Assembly: GCF_014199215.1 (NCBI RefSeq) | Contig: NZ_JACIJC010000005.1 | Location: 496,001 to 560,000 of the forward strand | Origin: Sphingobium boeckii | GTDB lineage: Bacteria > Pseudomonadota > Alphaproteobacteria > Sphingomonadales > Sphingomonadaceae | Length of the DNA stretch: 64,000 bases | Reading direction: 5' to 3' | Shown: piece after piece, positions 35,871 through 42,888 of the stretch | Layout of the letters: the number at the start of each line of letters is the position of its first letter | Position numbering within the stretch: the stretch's first letter is position 1 | Notes under the pieces: generated by a model | The model's input: only the letters and a program-made list of their open reading frames with translations | What the model was told of the DNA's origin: nothing | The model's database searches: none | Position numbers and translations under genes: made by a program

Positions 35871-36973
35871 GGCAGTTTTACCGTCATTTCGAGGGTCTGG
35901 CGGCCCGCAGCCGATTGCGGCTGGGTCGCCGTGCCGCTGAACCCCATGGCCTGCATGGCCTGCTGGAAGGCTGCGATATCGGCGGGGCTGGCGGCGGAGA
36001 CGGTAATCTTCATCGAACCATCCACCGCGAAATCAAGCGCGGCCAGTTCAACATTGCCCGTGCGCCGCACCGCGGTGAACAAGGCCGCGAGACTGTTGGA
36101 GAAGCCCGCGCCGCCACCGCGATAACCGGCCAGCCGCTCATCCAGCGCGGTCACCGCGCTTTGCGTGTCTCGCGCCTCAGGCACAACGGATTGCGCCAGC
36201 GTGCGGGTCTCCCGATCGATCCGGTCTGCGTCAGCGCCATATTTGAAGATCAGCACCAGCGTGATCAGCAGCGTCGCGAGCGCGATCCCCGCACCGATCA
36301 GCACGAGCCGCTTCACCAATTTCCAGTCAATCTGCCAGCGACGGCTTTTCGCAAACGCTCCCTGCCTCAGATCGACCGGTGGATCCGCGAAGATCGAAAG
36401 CAATTCTGTTCCGATCACCACATCCGCGATCGGCGCATCGCCCGTGATCAATTCGGTCAAGCCCGGCTCATCGGCAAAGGCGCTGTCATGGCTGCGCACG
36501 ATCGTCTGACCGAAGATATCGGCGCGAACATAGCCCGATTCGGGGCGCTGGACGAGCAACGAGGCCGGCACCACCGCATCAGGATCGAAGCCCAGCGCCT
36601 GCGCGCGCGCGAGCCAGGATGTCATGTGATCAACGGACACCGTCGCGATCAGCCGATCGTCCCGATCCGCCTCGTCGGCACCGATGGCGATATGCAGGCT
36701 TTCGATCGGCGCGATGCTGTTTTCCGCTGCCAACAACCGCGCCGCCGCGCGCGCCTGCGCCGGGGCGAGTCCGGGCAGTTCAGCCCAGTTGATCGTCACA
36801 TCCGTGGCCGGCGCGATGGCGATCACGCGCGCATCAGCATCATCCTCTACCCGATCGATCACCAGCAGATCGTCGCCCGACGAATCGACTCCATCGGCAG
36901 AGACGCGACTCCATCCGATTGGCGAATCGGCGGCGGCGGGCAGATGGAGCAACAGGAAACGCTCAGCAATCAT
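35867..36973 (-). CDS. gspL: Type II secretion system protein L
   Basis: A 368-residue bitopic protein. The cytoplasmic actin-like domain (about 1-215) is the docking site for the GspE ATPase. A membrane helix follows (VLIGAGIALATLLITLVLIF, about 225-245), then a periplasmic ferredoxin-like domain. The ATG at 36973 (MIAERFLLLHLP) overlaps the gspK stop as ATGA; MGRSF at 36988 is less likely. Confidence 0.9.
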   Translation of the reverse strand: MIAERFLLLHLPAAADSPIGWSRVSADGVDSSGDDLLVIDRVEDDADARVIAIAPATDVTINWAELPGLAPAQARAAARLLAAENSIAPIESLHIAIGADEADRDDRLIATVSVDHMTSWLARAQALGFDPDAVVPASLLVQRPESGYVRADIFGQTIVRSHDSAFADEPGLTELITGDAPIADVVIGTELLSIFADPPVDLRQGAFAKSRRWQIDWKLVKRLVLIGAGIALATLLITLVLIFKYGADADRIDRETRTLAQSVVPEARDTQSAVTALDERLAGYRGGGAGFSNSLAALFTAVRRTGNVELAALDFAVDGSMKITVSAASPADIAAFQQAMQAMGFSGTATQPQSAAGRQTLEMTVKLP

Positions 36974-37947
36974 GAAGGATCGCCCCATTGGCGGCTCACC
37001 AGCACGGCGGGTGACAGCGCGCCGTCGATCAGCGCGGTTTCCTGCAATTCGGCATTGCCGACCACGATCATGATATCGAGGGCGAACCAGCGGGTCTTCA
37101 ACTTTGTCTGCTGGTACACTTCGGCCCCCGGATTCAACGCTTCGAGCGCCGGGACTTTCCAGAAGCTCTGAACGCTCTCATAGCCACCCGCCGGCCGCTC
37201 CGCGAGCATTTTGCGCGCGCGGACCACATCCAATTTGCCCGGCAACAGCATCGCAAAGAGCGGTGCCTGATCCGGGGTGAGCGTATTGATGTTCAGCGGC
37301 GACAATTCGCTATCGGGCAGCGCGCAGATCCAGGGACGCAGCCGTTCGTAAATCTCGGGCGTGACCCCGGCCACCGCGCGCAATTCGCTGGCATCGGACA
37401 TGCGCGTGTTCGCGGGGAGATAGGGCACGGCCAGGCCGCTGTAATATTCATCCTCCGCGCCGTCCGGCGCGGCGACGCCATCGGAATCGAGCCAGTCCGC
37501 CAGCGCCGCCGCGATGCGCCGGGCCATGGCGGGATTGATCTCCACCGCCTCCATCAGCGCCACGAACTGCGCGATTCCGGCGGGGCTGGGGGCGAGTTGC
37601 GTCGCCAATTGGCCGCTCGCCACGCTGTTCAGATTGAAGCAATTGCCGCCGTCACGGATGCGCGCCGTGGCGGTGCCGTCGGGGATCGGCAGGTTGAAGC
37701 GCTTGCCGTTCCAGCCCCCTGCGGTCTTGGTCTGAAGCGGATCGGCCTCCGACAGATCGGTAATCCGCATCACGGCCAGCGTTTCCGCCGCCTGTGCATA
37801 GGCGCGCGCCTGATCCAGCGCTGCGCCATTCGCCGCCAGATGCGTGGACAGTTTCAGCCGTTCAAGCGCCGATACCGCGAGCACCGAGATGATCGCCACC
37901 AGCAGCAAAACGCTCAACAGCGCCGCGCCTTCTTCCCCGCGCTTCAT
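36970..37947 (-). CDS. gspK: Type II secretion system minor pseudopilin K
   Basis: A 325-residue minor pseudopilin capping the tip. The short leader MKRGEEG is followed by AALLSVLLLVAIISVLAVSALERL, with Ala rather than Phe at +1 of the mature protein and no glutamate at +5, as usual for GspK. A large globular domain with Ca-binding-like loops follows (MARRIAAALADWLDSDG). Notably its leader is short and lacks the 33-bp repeats found in gspH, gspI and gspJ. It overlaps gspJ and gspL by ATGA junctions. Confidence 0.92.
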   Translation of the reverse strand: MKRGEEGAALLSVLLLVAIISVLAVSALERLKLSTHLAANGAALDQARAYAQAAETLAVMRITDLSEADPLQTKTAGGWNGKRFNLPIPDGTATARIRDGGNCFNLNSVASGQLATQLAPSPAGIAQFVALMEAVEINPAMARRIAAALADWLDSDGVAAPDGAEDEYYSGLAVPYLPANTRMSDASELRAVAGVTPEIYERLRPWICALPDSELSPLNINTLTPDQAPLFAMLLPGKLDVVRARKMLAERPAGGYESVQSFWKVPALEALNPGAEVYQQTKLKTRWFALDIMIVVGNAELQETALIDGALSPAVLVSRQWGDPS

Positions 37948-38651
37948 TGCCGATAGCCCGATCCGACCAGGAAAAGCTGACGGATCGCAGCGCCTCTGGC
38001 CGGCGTAATCATCAGTTCAACCGCGCGCGGCATCGCGTCGGTCCGCGTTGGCTCCCAGCGATCCTGCCAGTCATTATCCACGCGGAACCGCAGCTTCACC
38101 GCAGCGACATCCTTGAACAATGCTGCGCCGGGCTGGGCCGTGCCGCCATCGGGCATGGCATAGGCCATCCGCTCGATCCGGCCCGCATTGAGCCGATATT
38201 CCACCTTTTGCAGCGAAGACCGCGGGGCGTTGCCCGCATTGCTCCATCCGGTGCGGATGAGCGTCAGGAAGGGTGCACCTTCGCCGCCGCTGGTGCCCTG
38301 AAAGGCCGGCAGCCGATCGCCATTGTCGCCGCGCGTGATCCGGGGGATCGCCTGCGCAAGATCGCCGGTCAGCGCCCCCGCCAAGCGACGCACTTCGGCC
38401 ATGCCATCCAGCTTGCGCTGCGCGGAGGCCTGAGCGCGCACGCTGAAGCTCAATAACGCGACCCCGGCGGAAGCCAGCATCCCGAAAATCAGCAATGAAA
38501 CGAGGAGTTCGACCAGCGTGAAGCCGTTTTCGGCGGAGCGCCGAGGGGGCGTGAAGCCGTGTTCGGTGGAACGCCGAAGGGGCGTGAAGCCGTTTTCGGC
38601 GGAACGCCAAGGGAGCGTGAAGCCGTCTCGCTGCGAGGAGCCATGAATCAC
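37944..38651 (-). CDS. gspJ: Type II secretion system minor pseudopilin J with repeat-expanded leader
   Basis: A 235-residue minor pseudopilin. The true cleavage motif is G-FTLVELLVS, with Gly at residue 43 and Glu at +5, followed by the hydrophobic helix. The 43-residue leader holds three consecutive 11-residue copies of G-F-T-x-x-R/W-R-S-A/T-E-N/H encoded at 38526-38624. The start is GTG at 38651, sharing GTGA with the gspI stop; no other start exists before the mature region. A normal pseudopilin domain follows. Prepilin peptidase must pick the last of four GF sites. Confidence 0.9.
   Translation of the reverse strand: MIHGSSQRDGFTLPWRSAENGFTPLRRSTEHGFTPPRRSAENGFTLVELLVSLLIFGMLASAGVALLSFSVRAQASAQRKLDGMAEVRRLAGALTGDLAQAIPRITRGDNGDRLPAFQGTSGGEGAPFLTLIRTGWSNAGNAPRSSLQKVEYRLNAGRIERMAYAMPDGGTAQPGAALFKDVAAVKLRFRVDNDWQDRWEPTRTDAMPRAVELMITPARGAAIRQLFLVGSGYRQ
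38526..38624 (-). repeat. Three tandem 33-bp repeats in the gspJ leader
   Basis: Units are 38592-38624, 38559-38591 and 38526-38558, each 33 bp and 11 codons, beginning GGCTTCACG and ending CGAAAAC or CGAACAC. Each holds a small palindrome like CGGCGTTCCGCCG. The coding frame is preserved. The authentic cleavage site begins the next partial copy. Confidence 0.9.
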
Positions 38652-39091
38652 TTGAGAGTCCTGACCACGGTCAGCCCGGCCAGCGTCCGCCCCGCGTCAT
38701 CCGCCACCGCGATATCCACGCGAGCCACGCGGGCATCCGCGGTGCGCACGGTCTGCCGGGTCCAGCGCCAGCTCTGCCCGCCATTCACCTCTTCGCCACT
38801 GGTCTTGCCGAAGGTGGGCGCAGCGGGGTCAGTGATCGTCTCGACCGCGATGTTGCGCGCGACGGTTTGCGCCATCAGCTTTTGATCCAGTGTGAAGGTG
38901 CTCGCCATCGTTGCACCCTCAAGCCGCAACAGCGCCAGCGCGGCTAGGCTGAACACCGCCAGCGCGACCAGCATTTCGATCAACGTGAAGCCGTGTTCGG
39001 CGGAACGCCGTGAAGACCCGAGGCCGTGTTCGGCGAAACGTCGCGAAGCTGCGAAGCCACGTTCAGCAGGGGATCGATCAGAGGACGACAC
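38648..39091 (-). CDS. gspI: Type II secretion system minor pseudopilin I with repeat-bearing leader
   Basis: A 147-residue minor pseudopilin. Cleavage motif HG-FTLIEMLVAL with Gly 34 and Glu at +5, then a hydrophobic helix and a short globular domain. The GTG at 39091 is preferred: GGAG lies 6 bases upstream, and the overlap with gspH is only 14 bases, against 56 for the GTG at 39133. Its leader contains two degenerate 11-residue copies (GFAASRRFAEH, GLGSSRRSAEH) of the unit seen in gspJ and gspH. Confidence 0.88.
   Translation of the reverse strand: MSSSDRSPAERGFAASRRFAEHGLGSSRRSAEHGFTLIEMLVALAVFSLAALALLRLEGATMASTFTLDQKLMAQTVARNIAVETITDPAAPTFGKTSGEEVNGGQSWRWTRQTVRTADARVARVDIAVADDAGRTLAGLTVVRTLK
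38993..39058 (-). repeat. Two degenerate 33-bp repeats in the gspI leader
   Basis: Units 39026-39058 and 38993-39025 align with the gspJ and gspH leader units over their whole 33 bp but with more substitutions in the first half, such as GLGSS in place of GFTPx. The following partial copy is the real cleavage site. Confidence 0.85.
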
Positions 39092-39608
39092 GGATATCTC
39101 CGTCCAGCCCGATGGCGATGCCGACGCGTTCACCGCCCCGTTTGAGCGTCAGGGTCACTGGTTCGCTCACCAGGCCTGTCGTGTCGAATATGACAGTCTT
39201 GTGGGTCTCGCGGCCCATGGCGATGCCGGTGCCTTCGCTCCAGCGCGTGCGTCCCAGCGCCTTTTGCTGGATCGGATGCCACGCACCCTGCCGTTTTTCC
39301 TCGAAACCATAGCCCAGAGGATCGACCACCACACTGGCCTCCCGCCCGTCGATCACCGCGCCGTCGCGCACGATCTGCGCGCGCGCGGCGAAACGCTCCG
39401 CTTCGTGAACCAGCTTGCCGCGGGGATCAGGCATCAGCACCACCACCGCAGCCGACATCAGCCCGATGATCACCAGCACGATCATCAGTTCGACTAGCGT
39501 GAAGCCGTTTTCGGCGGAACGCCGATGGGGCGTGAAGCCGTTTTCGGCGTAACGCCGAGCGGGCGTAAAGCCCTTCTCGTGATCAGCGCCAGTTGCCGAT
39601 ATCGGCAT
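39078..39608 (-). CDS. gspH: Type II secretion system minor pseudopilin H with repeat-expanded leader
   Basis: A 176-residue minor pseudopilin. Cleavage motif NG-FTLVELMIVLVIIG with Gly 35 and Glu at +5, then a beta-rich domain. The ATG at 39608 overlaps gspG by 26 bases and has GAGGGGG just upstream. The 35-residue leader carries two copies of an 11-residue unit (GFTPARRYAEN, GFTPHRRSAEN) before the real site. The unit is the same as in gspJ, showing dispersal among neighbouring genes. Confidence 0.9.
   Translation of the reverse strand: MPISATGADHEKGFTPARRYAENGFTPHRRSAENGFTLVELMIVLVIIGLMSAAVVVLMPDPRGKLVHEAERFAARAQIVRDGAVIDGREASVVVDPLGYGFEEKRQGAWHPIQQKALGRTRWSEGTGIAMGRETHKTVIFDTTGLVSEPVTLTLKRGGERVGIAIGLDGDIRVVL
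39507..39572 (-). repeat. Two tandem 33-bp repeats in the gspH leader
   Basis: Units 39540-39572 and 39507-39539, 33 bp each, in frame. The second differs from the third gspJ unit (38526-38558) at only about two positions, closer than some units within the same gene. This suggests recent copying or gene conversion between gspH and gspJ. Confidence 0.9.
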
Positions 39609-40104
39609 TTTCCCCCTCGCCGCCTTCTTGCCCGTCCGCGCCGAGCGACCAGATATCGAAGCTGCCGTTGCGGCCCGGCGTGGCGTAAAGATAGGGCCGG
39701 CCCCACGGATCGTCGGGCAGCTTCTTGATATAGCCGCCCTGCTGATAGAGCTGCGGCTGCGCGAGGCCGCCGGGTGCCTGGACCAGAGCGCGCAAGCCAT
39801 CGGCGGCGCTGGGATAAGTGCGGTTGTCCATGCGATAGGTCTCCAGCGCCTGCTCCAGCGTGGAGATATCCGCCTCGGCCTTTTTCTGATTGGCCTTGCC
39901 GAGTTGTGGCAGCACATTGACCACCACCAGCGTCGTAAGCAGCCCGATGATAACGATGACCACCATGAGTTCGACGAGCGTAAAGCCGTCTTCATTGTGA
40001 TCCCTGCGCCGGCGGGAATCCCGCTTCTTCTGGCCGAGAAGAGAAGGGATAGAAGCGGGATTCCCGCTTTCGCGAGACTGACTAATAAGGCGTAAAAGGT
40101 TCAT
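39583..40104 (-). CDS. gspG: Type II secretion system major pseudopilin G with REP-bearing leader
   Basis: A 173-residue major pseudopilin. Cleavage motif DG-FTLVELMVVIVIIG with Gly 40 and Glu at +5, then the usual calcium-site domain (GQEGGEGENADIG near the end). The leader is 40 residues instead of the usual 6-10. Codons 10-35 come from an inverted pair of REP-like elements (40000-40077) giving SRESGNPAS and KKRDSRRRRD. ATG at 40104 has GAGGGAA upstream; no other ATG precedes the mature region. Confidence 0.92.
   Translation of the reverse strand: MNLLRLISQSRESGNPASIPSLLGQKKRDSRRRRDHNEDGFTLVELMVVIVIIGLLTTLVVVNVLPQLGKANQKKAEADISTLEQALETYRMDNRTYPSAADGLRALVQAPGGLAQPQLYQQGGYIKKLPDDPWGRPYLYATPGRNGSFDIWSLGADGQEGGEGENADIGNWR
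40000..40077. repeat. REP-like inverted pair within the gspG leader
   Basis: Left and right copies (about 40051-40077 and 40000-40029) share the core GCGGGAATCCCGCTTCT in opposite orientation, each core itself palindromic. They are separated by about 21 bases. The translated RESGNPA string is typical of dispersed repeats in sphingomonads and some other proteobacteria, from general knowledge. Confidence 0.75.
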
Positions 40105-40112
40105 ATCTTCCC

Positions 40113-41339
40113 TCAGGCTCCGGCCAGCGACTGGAGTTGCAAGATTGGCAACAGGATGGATAGCACGATCAGCGCGACCACGCCGCCCATCACGACGATG
40201 ATGGCGGGTTCGAGCAGCGAGAGCGCGGTGGCCGTGAAACCGTCAAATTCCCGCTCCAGATAATCGGCCGCGCGCTCCAGCATCACATCGAGCTTGCCCG
40301 CCGCCTCGCCGCTCGCCGCCAGATAGACCAGCAGGGGCGGAAACACCCCTGCCCGCTTCAGCGCGGCGGAGAGGCTACCGCCGCCGCGGATCGCCTCGAC
40401 TATATCTTCGGACGCCACTTTCAGCGCGCGATTGTGGATGGTCTGACTCGTCAGAGTCAGCCCTTCCAGCAGCGGCAACCGGCTCGCGACCATCGTCGAA
40501 AGCGTCCGCGCCATGCGCGCGGCATGAAGATCGCGGATCAGCCGCCCGATCAGCGGAATGCGCAACAGTCGTCGATCCACCGCGAGACGGATCGCCGGCT
40601 CCTTGAGCGCACGCCATATCAGCGCGCCCAAGCCGGCGATCATGATCGCGAGCAACCACCACCAGTTTACGAGGAAATCGGAAAGGCCCATCACCATCCG
40701 CGTCAGCAACGGCAATTTCTGGCCGACGGTATCGAATTGCTCGACGACCTTGGGTACGACGAAGATCATCAGCGCGGTCACCACGAACACCGCCACCAAA
40801 GCGAGCACGACGGGATAGGCCAATGCGCTCGTCACCTTGCCTTTCACCTGCGCCTGGCGCTCCAGCAGATCGGACAGGCGATCAAGGATCAGCCCCAATG
40901 TGCCCGAGCTTTCGCCCGCCGAGACCATCGCACGATAGAGCGGCGGAAAGCTCTTCGCCTCCCGCCCCATCGCTTCGGACAGGCGGCGACCTTCCATCAC
41001 CGAGGCATGAACGCGGATCAGCACGGCGCGGACATGCGGCTGCTCGGTCTGGCGCGAAATCGTCCGGAGCGATTCCTCCAGCGGGCTGACCTGCACCAAA
41101 GTCGCCAATTGGCGGGTGAACAGCGTCAGTTGCTTGCCGCTGATCGTGGTGCGCTTCATGAACGAGCCGGACACCAGAGGCGGCGCAGCTTGTGGGGCAC
41201 CATGCCCCTCCGCGATCTTCACCACATAGAATTTGCGCGCATCAAGCCGGGCGCGCGCGTCATCCATATTGGGGGCCACAACGCGGCCGCGCTTTTCCCG
41301 GCCCGCCGTATCCAGCGCGAGATAATCGAAATCAGGCAT
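40113..41339 (-). CDS. gspF: Type II secretion system inner membrane platform protein F
   Basis: A 408-residue polytopic protein with two homologous cytoplasmic helical domains (about 68-190 and 272-390, each with a GES/GEAAG turn: VSAGESSGTLG, AASGEAAGKLD). The three membrane helices are near 170-195, 220-245 and 375-400. GspF is the platform contacted by GspE and the pseudopilins. Its stop is 8 bases upstream of gspG, and its start overlaps the gspE end. Confidence 0.95.
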   Translation of the reverse strand: MPDFDYLALDTAGREKRGRVVAPNMDDARARLDARKFYVVKIAEGHGAPQAAPPLVSGSFMKRTTISGKQLTLFTRQLATLVQVSPLEESLRTISRQTEQPHVRAVLIRVHASVMEGRRLSEAMGREAKSFPPLYRAMVSAGESSGTLGLILDRLSDLLERQAQVKGKVTSALAYPVVLALVAVFVVTALMIFVVPKVVEQFDTVGQKLPLLTRMVMGLSDFLVNWWWLLAIMIAGLGALIWRALKEPAIRLAVDRRLLRIPLIGRLIRDLHAARMARTLSTMVASRLPLLEGLTLTSQTIHNRALKVASEDIVEAIRGGGSLSAALKRAGVFPPLLVYLAASGEAAGKLDVMLERAADYLEREFDGFTATALSLLEPAIIVVMGGVVALIVLSILLPILQLQSLAGA

Positions 41340-42888
41340 CGACGGATTCGCGGCGCGAAATCCGGACCGCTTCCTCGGGCGTCGTCAGGCCTTCGCGCAC
41401 CAGCTTGCGTGCGGCGGAGCCGAGATTGGGGGCATTGAGAAAGGCATGGCGCGCGATGATCGCTTCATCGCCGCCATCATTGATCAGGCGACGGATCGTA
41501 TCGTCGATGCGGATCGCCTCGAACACGCCGATCCGGCCCTTATAGCCCGTGCCGCTGCATTTCTCGCACCCGACCGCCTCATAGATCACTGTTCCGGAAT
41601 CAAAGCCCAGCAAGGAACTCACCGAACCCGAGGCCTGGACCGGTTTGCGGCAATCCTGACACAGCCGCCGCACGAGGCGCTGCGCGATCACCGCGCGCAG
41701 CGTGGAGGCGAGCAGGAACGGCTCCACCTTCATGTCGCGCATCCGCGTGATCGCGCCGACGGCATCATTGGTGTGAACCGTGGACAGCACGAGATGCCCA
41801 GTGAGCGACGCCTGCACCGCGATATCAGCAGTCTCCCGGTCACGAATTTCGCCGACCATCACCACATCGGGATCCTGGCGCAGGATTGCGCGGAGCCCAG
41901 CGGCGAAAGTGAGGCCGACCTTGGCATTCACCTGGGTCTGGCCGACGCCCTCGATGGCATATTCCACCGGATCCTCGACCGTCAGGATATTGCGCGTGCC
42001 ATCATTCAACTGGCGCAGGCCTGCATAAAGCGTGGTGGTCTTGCCCGAGCCCGTCGGGCCGGTGACCAGAATGATGCCATTCGGTTCCGACAGCGCCTCA
42101 CGCATCAGCGCGTCGGTATCCCCCGTCATGCCCAGCACATCGAGATCGATTCCGGCATTCTCCTTGTCGAGAATACGCAGCACCACGCGCTCTCCCGCCC
42201 GGCTCGGCAGCGTGGACACGCGCACATCGAGCAATTTACCCCCCAGCGTGAGCCCGATGCGGCCGTCCTGCGGCACGCGGCGCTCGGCGATATCAAGCCG
42301 CGCCATCACCTTGATTCGGCTGACCACCACGGGTGCCACATGCGGCGGCATCCTGAGCGTTTCCCGCAGCACGCCATCGATCCGCATCCGGATCACGAGG
42401 CCGGTTTCATAAGGCTCGATATGGATGTCGGACACGCCCTGGCGCGCGGCCTCCGCGATGATCCCGTTGATCAGCCGGATCGCGGGCGCATCGTCGGCGC
42501 TGTCGAGCAGATCGTCCGCCGTGGGGAGATCGGTCGCAATCAGATCCAGATCATCGCCCAGGCCCAGCGATCCCGCGGCCATCGCCGCCGCCTGCCCGTC
42601 CATCGCATAGCGTTCGGAGAGCAGGCGATCGAACGCCTCCACCGCCACGAACGACACATCGAACGGCTGACCGAGATAGCGCCGCACTTCAAGCAATGCG
42701 CGAGGATCGCTGCCTTCGCGCATGGCGATCACAAAGCGGCCCTCTTCCTTGCCCACCATCACCACGCCGAATTTGCGCGCGAAGCCGTAAGGAATGTTGA
42801 CCAGCAAAACCGGCGACGATTCCACGACGGGCGGCATCTCCGCCGCCAAAGGGTCCGTCTCGATATCGCTGCCGCGCCCGATTTTCAT
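41332..42888 (-). CDS. gspE: Type II secretion system ATPase E
   Basis: A 518-residue secretion ATPase. Walker A GPTGSGKT is at about 277-284, an Asp box near EDPVEYAIEG, Walker B near DPDVVMVGEIRDRET, and a His box near LSTVHTNDA. The zinc-binding tetracysteine (CQDC ... CEKC) lies near 410-450. The ATG at 42888 overlaps the gspD stop (ATGA). It drives pseudopilus assembly via GspL/GspF. Confidence 0.96.
   Translation of the reverse strand: MKIGRGSDIETDPLAAEMPPVVESSPVLLVNIPYGFARKFGVVMVGKEEGRFVIAMREGSDPRALLEVRRYLGQPFDVSFVAVEAFDRLLSERYAMDGQAAAMAAGSLGLGDDLDLIATDLPTADDLLDSADDAPAIRLINGIIAEAARQGVSDIHIEPYETGLVIRMRIDGVLRETLRMPPHVAPVVVSRIKVMARLDIAERRVPQDGRIGLTLGGKLLDVRVSTLPSRAGERVVLRILDKENAGIDLDVLGMTGDTDALMREALSEPNGIILVTGPTGSGKTTTLYAGLRQLNDGTRNILTVEDPVEYAIEGVGQTQVNAKVGLTFAAGLRAILRQDPDVVMVGEIRDRETADIAVQASLTGHLVLSTVHTNDAVGAITRMRDMKVEPFLLASTLRAVIAQRLVRRLCQDCRKPVQASGSVSSLLGFDSGTVIYEAVGCEKCSGTGYKGRIGVFEAIRIDDTIRRLINDGGDEAIIARHAFLNAPNLGSAARKLVREGLTTPEEAVRISRRESVDA

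Noticed and set aside
39092-39133. Longer GspI starting at GTG 39133
   Set aside because: It would overlap gspH by 56 bases and lacks an SD, whereas GTG 39091 has GGAG at proper distance.
38526-39572. CRISPR-like repeats in the gsp region
   Set aside because: The 33-bp units are directly tandem and coding, with no unique spacers and no cas genes.
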